NCBI GenBank assembly: GCA_964654545.1 | Contig: CAZZIU010000004.1 | Coordinates: 1-64,000 of the forward strand | Origin: JABMOV01 sp964654545 | Lineage (GTDB): Bacteria; Fidelibacterota; Marinisomatia; Marinisomatales; JABMOV01 | Reading direction: 5' to 3' | Length of the DNA stretch: 64,000 bases | Shown here: in pieces, positions 57,875-64,000 of the stretch | Layout: the number at the start of each line of letters is the position of its first letter | Position numbering within the stretch: position 1 is the first letter of the stretch | Position numbers and translations under genes: made by a program | Notes under the pieces: generated by a model | Databases searched by the model: none | What the model saw: the letters and a program-made list of their open reading frames with translations, nothing else | Told to the model about the DNA's origin: nothing

Positions 57875-58393
57875 ATGAGCAAACAACCAGCTAATCAGAA
57901 TTTTCTATCTCCTGTTGGGTTTAGATTTGTTATCAATAAACTACCCAATGTTCAGTGGTTCATTCAGTCGGTCAACCTGCCTGGTGTGACCTTTGGAAGC
58001 ATTACGCATTCCTTGCCTTTTCGTGGAACAAATCTTCCAGGAGATAGTTACGATTACGAACCTTTGAATGTTCGATTCAAAGTAGACGAAGATTTGGCAA
58101 ATTGGACAGAACTTCAAAACTGGATGGTGGGTTTAGGATTTCCCGACGACTATGACCAATATGCCGATCTTTTAGCGACTCGTCGTGGCGGGGTCGATCC
58201 TCGATTTTCGGATGCAACATTAACTCTACTAGACAGTAATATGCGCCCGAATTACGCTATTACATTTGAAGACGTGTTTCCAATCTCTTTGTCTTCTTTG
58301 GAATTCGACTCTCAGTCTTCCGATATTGATTACATAACAGCCGATGTAACATTTCATTTTCTTACATATACCTATACGAGACTTCCTAGATAA
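57875..58393 (+). CDS. tail-tube-family protein in the gp3 position
   Basis: 172 residues. FLSPVGFRFVINKLPNVQWF, SVNLPGVTFGSITHSLPFRG and FKVDEDLANWTELQNWMVGL are the tube-fold pattern (strand, LPG loop, helix after a D-x-x-N-W), and the final ITADVTFHFLTYTY strand fits. T4-like phages place gp3 (tail completion, 176 residues) between gp23 and uvsY, so this may be the tail terminator or a third tube-like protein. Fold assignment is fairly safe, the T4 name is not. It is preceded by its own late promoter and RBS-covering repeat. Confidence 0.6.
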   Translation: MSKQPANQNFLSPVGFRFVINKLPNVQWFIQSVNLPGVTFGSITHSLPFRGTNLPGDSYDYEPLNVRFKVDEDLANWTELQNWMVGLGFPDDYDQYADLLATRRGGVDPRFSDATLTLLDSNMRPNYAITFEDVFPISLSSLEFDSQSSDIDYITADVTFHFLTYTYTRLPR

Positions 58394-58398
58394 AAGTC

Positions 58399-58426
58399 TT
58401 GACAAAATAGAAATAAGCATTATACT
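58399..58426 (+). promoter_or_regulatory. host-type sigma-70 promoter before uvsY
   Basis: TTGACA (58399-58404), 16 bases, TATACT (58421-58426). The only clear -35/-10 pair of this quality that I see in the window. Transcription would start about 58433, some 25 bases before uvsY, and could drive uvsY-uvsW-55-47-46 early, unlike the late-only genes to the left. Confidence 0.6.
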
Positions 58427-58458
58427 TAGAGAGCTTTGTGTTTTAGGAGAATTATAAT

Positions 58459-58896
58459 TTGAAACTTGATGAAATAGAATCTGAATGGACCACTGACTGT
58501 AAAATTGATGATACCGAATTGGATACCGAATCACTAAAAATACCGCAACTGCATAACAAATATCTCAAGATATATAATCAAGAGAATTTGACGTATAAGA
58601 AATTAAGTTACCAGTATAAGGAATTAGAAAAAGTCAAATATGAATACTATTCTGGTAAGATGTGTCAAGAAGATTTGGACGAGCAAGGATGGGAACAATT
58701 CGATCATAAGTTATTGAAGCAAGATGTTCCCCGTTATCTCGAAAGCGATTCGCAACTTATTGCTATTTTGATGAAAATGGATCTACAGAAAGAAAAAGTT
58801 GAATTTCTAAAATCGATCATCTCTAGTATCAATTCAAGAAATTGGCAGATTAATAATGCTATTAAGTGGAGGCAGTTTATCAATGGAATCGGATGA
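58459..58896 (+). CDS. uvsY: UvsY recombination mediator
   Basis: 145 residues (T4: 137), helical. The N-terminus KLDEIESEWTTDCKIDDTEL, the LHNKYLKIYNQENLTYKKL helix and the YYSGKM segment match T4 UvsY pattern (KLDYYSGRG region), and the C-terminal DLQKEKVEFLKSIISSINSR part completes it. UvsY loads UvsX on gp32-covered DNA. The start is TTG with AGGAG 11 bases upstream; no in-frame ATG occurs before residue 68, so TTG must be used. It overlaps the next gene by 14 bases. Confidence 0.85.
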   Translation: MKLDEIESEWTTDCKIDDTELDTESLKIPQLHNKYLKIYNQENLTYKKLSYQYKELEKVKYEYYSGKMCQEDLDEQGWEQFDHKLLKQDVPRYLESDSQLIAILMKMDLQKEKVEFLKSIISSINSRNWQINNAIKWRQFINGIG

Positions 58897-59260
58897 ATTT
58901 GAGTACACACATATGCGAAAGATTCAATTTGCAAAAGCCTATCAGATCGAAGAAGATAAAGATAAATGGCCAAGTTGGATCACCGATAATGAAGATATAT
59001 ATGAAACAGTATATGCTAAGTATACTCGTTCGTTGATTAAGCCTTTTGTTTCTGTCGTTGGAGATTGGGTAGTGTTGACTTCTCATCCTACCGAGCTTCT
59101 ATTCATTCCTGATGCAAGATTTACTGCCGAATATGTTGCACTCGATGAACACAAAGATGAATATTTGACAGAAGAAGAAGTTATGGCTCTTGGTTTAACC
59201 GAAGATGAGATCGAATGGATTGAATACGATTTCGACGAAGAGTTTGCAGACGAAAATTAA
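58883..59260 (+). CDS. acidic hypothetical protein between uvsY and uvsW
   Basis: 125 residues, strongly acidic at the C-terminus (LTEEEVMALGLTEDEIEWIE, then a DFDEEFADE end). The N-terminal two thirds look alpha/beta. The ATG at 58883 (GGAGG ten bases upstream) is preferred to the track of upstream codons, which has no ribosome-binding site. A small gene of unknown function is common between uvsY and uvsW in marine T4-like phages. It ends four bases before uvsW. Confidence 0.6.
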   Translation: MESDEFEYTHMRKIQFAKAYQIEEDKDKWPSWITDNEDIYETVYAKYTRSLIKPFVSVVGDWVVLTSHPTELLFIPDARFTAEYVALDEHKDEYLTEEEVMALGLTEDEIEWIEYDFDEEFADEN

Positions 59261-59264
59261 TAAT

Positions 59265-60731
59265 ATGCCAGCAAGTTCTACGCTATTCATCACGCAAGTA
59301 AACGATGTGTATTTGGGTGTATATGCAGAAGAGTATATACTTCGCGAATTATCAGATCATTTCACGTTTTTTGTTCCTGGTTATAAGTTCATGCCTGCAT
59401 ATCGTAATCGTGTGTGGGATGGCAAGATACGTTTGCTCAACACAAAGAACGGTCAGATATATGTAGGGCTGTTGGAGTACATTGTTAATTGGGCAGAAGA
59501 GAGGAACTATGACATCATCTTTCAAGATGATGCATTGGTTGGTGATGAAGAGTTTTCTGTTGCAGAAGCAGAAGAATTTGTTTCGACACTGAATCTTCCT
59601 TTCGCACCAAAAGAGTGGCAGATGAAAGGATTCGTTCATGCAGTTCGTAAGCGCCGAACGCTTCTTTTGTCGCCAACCGGTTCTGGTAAATCGCTAATCA
59701 TTTACTTACTGGTCAGATATTATCAGCCTAAGCGAACGCTAATTATTGTGCCAACTACATCACTGGTTGCACAGTTGTCTTCGGACTTTGCTGATTATGG
59801 ATGGGATTCAAAAACAAACGTACATCAGATTATGTCAGGTAGATCCAAAGAGTCGAATGCACCAGTCGTCATTTCAACATGGCAGTCAATTTATAAAATG
59901 CCTGTTGAGTTCTTTGAGCAGTTCAGTGTAATCATTGGTGATGAGTGTCATCTATTCAAAGCAAAATCATTGACAACGCTAATGACTAAGCTGATAAATA
60001 TTCCATATCGAATCGGAACAACAGGAACATTAGACGGAACACAGACACATCAGTTAGTTCTTGAAGGATTGTTTGGTCGAGTCAAATCTGTTGCGACTAC
60101 ACGAGAATTGATCGATAAAGATTTTCTTGCTGGATTTCAAATCAAAGCATTGGTGTTAAATTATGCCGAAGAAGTGAAAAAAGAAATGGCAAGAAAAAAG
60201 TACCAAGAAGAAATTGACTTTTTGGTTAGCAATGAAAAGCGAAATGCATTCATTGCGAATCTTGCAGTATCGCTAAAACAGAATACACTTGTACTGTTCC
60301 AATATGTGGAGAAGCATGGTGTTCCTCTATTCGAGATGATTCGCGATAAGGTGGGAGACAAAAGAAAAGTATTTTTTGTTTCTGGTAAAACAGAAACGGA
60401 ACAAAGAGAATCGATTAGAAGTATTGTAGAATCTGAAAAAGATGCTATAATAGTAGCTTCAAGTGGGGTGTATTCGACTGGAGTTAATATCAAGAAATTA
60501 CATAACATCATCTTTACGCATCCGGGTAAATCAAGAGTTCGCACACTTCAGTCGATTGGTAGAGGATTGAGAAAAGGAGAGCAAAAAGAAGAAGCGGTGC
60601 TGTATGATATTGTAGATGATTTGACATACAAAAATTATGAGAATTTTGCGACAAGACATTTTAAGGAAAGGTTTGAATTATATCGATCGGAAAAGTTTTC
60701 GGTAAAGATATATCAAGTTAAATTCAAATAA
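59265..60731 (+). CDS. uvsW: UvsW recombination/branch-migration helicase
   Basis: 488 residues (T4: 587 with a longer tail). Residues about 1-115 are the UvsW N-terminal DNA-binding part. The superfamily-2 helicase core has motif I SPTGSGKS (136-143), DECH box at 226-229, GTTGTLDG, and motif VI QSIGRGLRKG. It unwinds R-loops and migrates Holliday junctions, and ends origin-dependent initiation. All motifs are intact. I take the ATG 20 codons into the open frame because the upstream part overlaps the previous gene and lacks similarity. Confidence 0.94.
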   Translation: MPASSTLFITQVNDVYLGVYAEEYILRELSDHFTFFVPGYKFMPAYRNRVWDGKIRLLNTKNGQIYVGLLEYIVNWAEERNYDIIFQDDALVGDEEFSVAEAEEFVSTLNLPFAPKEWQMKGFVHAVRKRRTLLLSPTGSGKSLIIYLLVRYYQPKRTLIIVPTTSLVAQLSSDFADYGWDSKTNVHQIMSGRSKESNAPVVISTWQSIYKMPVEFFEQFSVIIGDECHLFKAKSLTTLMTKLINIPYRIGTTGTLDGTQTHQLVLEGLFGRVKSVATTRELIDKDFLAGFQIKALVLNYAEEVKKEMARKKYQEEIDFLVSNEKRNAFIANLAVSLKQNTLVLFQYVEKHGVPLFEMIRDKVGDKRKVFFVSGKTETEQRESIRSIVESEKDAIIVASSGVYSTGVNIKKLHNIIFTHPGKSRVRTLQSIGRGLRKGEQKEEAVLYDIVDDLTYKNYENFATRHFKERFELYRSEKFSVKIYQVKFK

Positions 60732-60745
60732 GGCATATATACAAT

Positions 60746-61264
60746 ATGGCAAAGACTAAAAACGAGCCTCAAGAAATTTATTTACGTTACCTTCGTTTAT
60801 CGAATGGTGATGAAGTTATTGCTGGTGTAACTCATCCTGGTCATTTTTCAGACTTTCCTGAGATTATCGAAATTCATGATCCACTAAAATTTGAACAATT
60901 GGAAAATCCATATAGTCAAAATATCACATTTATGTTTTATGATTGGATTCCTTGTACCGATTTTAAATCTATTAAAATAGCATCGAGTAGTATTATTGCT
61001 ATTACGACCTTAGCAAAAGATATGAAAGAACTGTATCATCAAGCAGTCAAGAAAACTGGAGAAAATCGAGAGGAATGGAGAAATTCATCACTTGACAAAA
61101 AAACACCAAGCGATGCTAAAACAGCATTACAGGATTTGTTGTCAGTAATGCCTGATGCTCCTTCAGATTGGATGGAAACTATATTTGGAGAATACGAAGA
61201 TTATTATAAAGACAATGATATTATTAAGTCTATGATAGAAAAAAAGAAGTCTACTATCCATTAG
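60746..61264 (+). CDS. hypothetical protein with small beta-barrel-like N-terminus
   Basis: 172 residues. The first 90 are beta-rich (RYLRLSNGDEVIAGVTHPG, FPEIIEIHDPLKF, ITFMFYDWIP, SSSIIAITTLAKDM), reminiscent of Lsm/Hfq-like small barrels. The C-terminal half is helical and acidic. Proteins of this shape lie between uvsW and gp55 in related marine phages with no assigned function. It is followed at ten bases by gp55. RNA or DNA binding is a guess from the barrel-like pattern only. Confidence 0.6.
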   Translation: MAKTKNEPQEIYLRYLRLSNGDEVIAGVTHPGHFSDFPEIIEIHDPLKFEQLENPYSQNITFMFYDWIPCTDFKSIKIASSSIIAITTLAKDMKELYHQAVKKTGENREEWRNSSLDKKTPSDAKTALQDLLSVMPDAPSDWMETIFGEYEDYYKDNDIIKSMIEKKKSTIH

Positions 61265-61274
61265 GAGAATTGAG

Positions 61275-61799
61275 TTGGCAAAAAAGCAGCATTACATTGA
61301 CAATAAGAAGTTTTTTCAGGCAATGGTTGAGTATAAGGAATCGATAGAAGAAGCTGAAGAGACAGGCGAACCCAAGCCTCAGATTCCTAATTTCATTGGT
61401 GAGTGTTTTATGCAGATTGCAGAACATTTGTCCTACAAGCCCAATTTTATCAATTATACATTTCGCGATGATATGATTTCTGATGGAATTGAAAACTGTA
61501 TTCAGTACATACATAATTTCGATCCAAAGAAGTCTCAAAATCCTTTTTCGTATTTTACGCAGATCATTTACTATGCATTTCTGCGAAGGATACAAAAGGA
61601 GAAGAAGCAACTGTATGTCAAGTATAAGTCTTTAGAAAAGGCAATTACAGAAGACGAATTGTCTACTTTGCAGGAATATGAAAATTCTGAAAATCCTGCA
61701 AGTAGCCCGACATATGATATGCACCAAAACTTGTACGATTTTATCGAGCAATTCGAGGAAAAGAATTTCAAGAAAAAAGAGCCAAAGACAGCCGAGTAG
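61275..61799 (+). CDS. 55: gp55 late sigma factor
   Basis: 174 residues (T4: 185). The region FRDDMISDGIENCIQYIHNF followed by DPKKSQNPFSYFTQIIYYAF and LRRIQKEKKQLYVKYKSLEK is the conserved sigma-2-like core that reads TATAAATA late promoters, and NLYDFIEQFEEKNF is the flap-binding C-terminus. With gp33 it makes host polymerase late-specific. The start is TTG with AGGAG eight bases upstream, the second TTG start among the early genes here. No in-frame ATG occurs before residue 17. Confidence 0.93.
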   Translation: MAKKQHYIDNKKFFQAMVEYKESIEEAEETGEPKPQIPNFIGECFMQIAEHLSYKPNFINYTFRDDMISDGIENCIQYIHNFDPKKSQNPFSYFTQIIYYAFLRRIQKEKKQLYVKYKSLEKAITEDELSTLQEYENSENPASSPTYDMHQNLYDFIEQFEEKNFKKKEPKTAE

Positions 61800-61802
61800 T
61801 TT

Positions 61803-62879
61803 ATGAAGATAGCTTTATTGACCGATACGCATTTCGGTGCGAGAAATGATTCCCAAGTATTCAATGAATACTTCATGCAATTTTATGATGAGCTATTCTT
61901 CCCATACCTAGAAGAACACAACATTAAAACTGTTATTCATTTGGGCGATATTGTTGATAGGCGAAAGTATATCAACTTCAAAACGCTTGAGAATTTTAGA
62001 AACAATTTTGTTTATCGTTTGGGTAAGATGGGTGTTGAGACTCATGTGATTCTTGGCAATCATGATATTTATCACAAGAACACCAATAGCATTAATGCAA
62101 TGCATACGCTGTTTACGACTCTTGATGGTAAGTACGAACCGTGGATATATACTGATCCAACTGTTGTCAATTTTGATGGGTTGGACATACTATTCATTCC
62201 TTGGATCACACCAGAGAAATCTGAGAAATCGATTCAGACGATTAAGGATACGAAGGCACAAGTTGCATTTGGTCATTTAGAGGTTCAGGGTTTTCTTATG
62301 GCACCAGGTATGCAGCCCTCTTCTCATGGATTGTCTGCATCTCTGTTTGATAAGTTTGACATTGCTTGTTCTGGTCATTATCATCATCGATCAAATAATG
62401 GCACACTTTTCTATCTGGGTTCTGCATATGAAATTACATGGGCAGATTATCAAGACGATAGAGGATTTCATATTTTTGATACTGATACACGAGAGTTGAC
62501 GTTTATCAAAAATCCGAATCATATGTTTTATAAGATTTTTTATGATGACAAAGATAAGCAATTGGAAGATGTGATTCCTGCGAATCTATCACAGTATAAG
62601 AATCGAATGGTAAAAGTAGTCGTAACCAATAAGACAAATCCATATTGGTTTGATATTATGTTGGACCATTTGTATAAATCCGATCCATATGATGTGACTA
62701 TTGTAGAAGATCATAGTGAATATGATGTAGACGATGAAACTGTTTCCGTTGATCAGGCTGAAGATACGCTTACAATTCTTGGTAAGTTTATCGATACAAT
62801 GGAAACAAATGTGCAGAAGGAAGAACTCAAGACATTATTTGGTGAGCTATATAGCGAGGCAATGACAGTTAATGATTAA
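61803..62879 (+). CDS. 47: gp47 Mre11/SbcD-type nuclease subunit
   Basis: 358 residues (T4: 339). Metallophosphoesterase motifs in order: TDTHFG with D8 and H10, HLGDIVDRR with D49, LGNHDIY with N86-H87, FGHLE at 157-160 and SGHYHH at about 190-195. A C-terminal acidic helix finishes. It pairs with gp46 to trim DNA ends for recombination. The gp46 ATG lies eight bases inside its end, so the two subunits are coupled. Confidence 0.96.
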   Translation: MKIALLTDTHFGARNDSQVFNEYFMQFYDELFFPYLEEHNIKTVIHLGDIVDRRKYINFKTLENFRNNFVYRLGKMGVETHVILGNHDIYHKNTNSINAMHTLFTTLDGKYEPWIYTDPTVVNFDGLDILFIPWITPEKSEKSIQTIKDTKAQVAFGHLEVQGFLMAPGMQPSSHGLSASLFDKFDIACSGHYHHRSNNGTLFYLGSAYEITWADYQDDRGFHIFDTDTRELTFIKNPNHMFYKIFYDDKDKQLEDVIPANLSQYKNRMVKVVVTNKTNPYWFDIMLDHLYKSDPYDVTIVEDHSEYDVDDETVSVDQAEDTLTILGKFIDTMETNVQKEELKTLFGELYSEAMTVND

Positions 62880-64000
62880 GTTTGAGAAAATTCGTTATAA
62901 GAATTTTTTGTCATCGGGTAATAATTTTTCGGAAATTGATTTAGCCAAAGATGCAAGAACTCTTATTGTTGGTAAGAACGGGTCAGGCAAAAGCACATTG
63001 CTTGATGCGATTACCTTTGGTCTTTTTGGTAAACCATTCAGAAAGATTAACAAACCTCTATTGGTCAACACGGTAAATGATGGCGAGTGTTTGGTTGAAG
63101 TTGAATTTAGTATAGGCACTGCACAGTATAAAGTTCGACGAGGTATTAAGCCTGCGGTCTTTGAAGTGATTCATGATGGAAACACAATCGACCAAACCGC
63201 GAGCGCCAAAGACTTTCAGGAATACTTTGAGCATCAAATCCTACATCTCAATTTCAAATCGTTTACGCAAGCGGTGATTCTAGGTAGTGCCACATTTCTT
63301 CCATTTATGCAATTGCCGGCTGCACACAGAAGAGAAGTGATTGAAGACCTACTTGATATTCGCATCTTCTCTGGAATGAATGTGATTCTCAAAGAGAGAA
63401 TAGGGCAAGTAAAGACAAACATTTCTGAGAATGAACGAAACGTCGAGGTTGCAAACGAAAAGATTCAAATTCATCGAAAACATCTCAATAAGATACAAGA
63501 TGACAGAGAAGCAGTAATAACTGCAAAAGAAGCCGATATTTCAAATACCGCTATTACTATCGAAAATCATCAAGAAATAGTCAGCGAAAACAATAAGTTA
63601 ATCGACACGCTATCCGCTAAAATTGAGAATTTTGGAAAATTTGAAAAAACGAAGAATAAGATAGAAGGTCTGATCGATAAGATATTGGTCAAAGAAAAGA
63701 AGCTCAATAAAGAGATTGATTTCTATCAAAAGCATGATGAGTGCCCAACTTGTCAGCAAGATATTCAATCGGATTTTAAGTCTTCTATTATAGAAGACAA
63801 GAACAAGATGATAGAAGAAGTCACTTCTGGTATTGAAACGCTGAACACCAAACTTGAAAAAGTTACCGACAGCATTACCAAAATGACCACAATTAAAGAT
63901 CAAATCGTAAAGCTGGAAACGACGAGTAATAATTATTCGGGTGAAATCAAAACTCTTGAAATGTATATCGAGAAGATAAACCAAGAGATTGAGAACATGC
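62872..64000 (+). CDS. 46: gp46 Rad50/SbcC-type ATPase subunit (5' part; runs off the window)
   Basis: 376 residues of an open frame that reaches the right edge; T4 gp46 is 560. The start MIKFEKIRYKNFLSSGNNF and the Walker A loop GKNGSGKST at 34-42 show the Rad50/SbcC ATPase head. After about residue 170 a coiled-coil begins, and the zinc hook CPTC is at 291-294, followed by the returning coil. The rest, including Walker B and the signature motif, must lie beyond the edge. It forms the gp46-gp47 complex. Confidence 0.95.
   Translation, partial: MIKFEKIRYKNFLSSGNNFSEIDLAKDARTLIVGKNGSGKSTLLDAITFGLFGKPFRKINKPLLVNTVNDGECLVEVEFSIGTAQYKVRRGIKPAVFEVIHDGNTIDQTASAKDFQEYFEHQILHLNFKSFTQAVILGSATFLPFMQLPAAHRREVIEDLLDIRIFSGMNVILKERIGQVKTNISENERNVEVANEKIQIHRKHLNKIQDDREAVITAKEADISNTAITIENHQEIVSENNKLIDTLSAKIENFGKFEKTKNKIEGLIDKILVKEKKLNKEIDFYQKHDECPTCQQDIQSDFKSSIIEDKNKMIEEVTSGIETLNTKLEKVTDSITKMTTIKDQIVKLETTSNNYSGEIKTLEMYIEKINQEIENM

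Noticed and set aside
1..64000. tRNA genes, CRISPR arrays, integrase or insertion sequences
   Set aside because: No cloverleaf-sized gap exists between genes, no spaced direct repeats of CRISPR form were seen, and no integrase or transposase motif appears in any frame I read.

Overview
The window is a stretch of the genome of a T4-like myovirus, AT-rich and densely packed. Almost every gene lies on the + strand, most neighbours overlap or sit a few bases apart, and no gene-free stretch exceeds about 125 bases. Order and sequence match the T4 core set as arranged in marine relatives such as cyanophages and pelagiphages: gp33-gp59-gp32, baseplate hub, baseplate wedge, tail fibres, neck, terminase, tail, portal, head, then uvsY-uvsW-gp55-gp47-gp46. 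The host cannot be read from the window. A SleB/CwlJ-type hydrolase and the marine-type gp7, gp8 and DUF4815 proteins make a marine Gram-negative host plausible (inference). No tRNA, CRISPR array, integrase or insertion sequence was seen.

Layout. Positions 1-3547: small unknown proteins, an FmdB-type zinc ribbon, a RecB-like nuclease, a membrane-anchored cell-wall hydrolase flanked by tiny membrane proteins, the late coactivator gp33 and helicase loader gp59. Positions 3640-6264: gp32 and, converging on it, the only minus-strand gene, a probable tape-measure protein with its own late promoter. Positions 6311-18156: gp4, a probable gp2, gp54-like, gp26, gp51-like, gp48, gp53, gp27, an inserted ATPase, a split gp5 and a PAAR tip. 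Positions 18197-29359: wedge proteins gp25, gp6, a giant 2330-residue gp7 and gp8. Positions 29376-43851: adsorption apparatus, with large structural proteins, two paralogous repeat fibres, a glycine-rich adhesin candidate and small unknowns. Positions 43915-57779: gp13, 14, 15, 16, 17, 18, 19, 20, 67-like, core protein, 21, 22 and 23. From 57875 to the end: a tube-like protein, then recombination and late sigma genes, ending inside gp46.

Regulation is legible. Late promoters of the T4 form TATAAATA precede gp25, gp18, gp19, gp20-downstream core genes, gp22, gp23, the 43915 and 57875 genes and the minus-strand gene. The phage encodes both factors needed to use them, gp55 and gp33. Two of these promoters sit inside inverted repeats whose right arm covers the ribosome-binding site, which would silence read-through mRNA but not late mRNA. 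gp32 has a stem-loop leader followed by an A-rich stretch, resembling the T4 gp32 autoregulatory operator. A host-type promoter precedes uvsY.

Most unusual points: a T7 slippery run that would fuse gp26 to gp51 by -1 frameshifting; a perfect 204-bp in-frame tandem duplication in a prohead-core gene; gp5 split into separate OB-fold and beta-helix proteins with no recognisable lysozyme domain; a giant gp7 carrying lectin-like and propeller-like regions; and a polyglycine-rich adhesin candidate next to the fibres.
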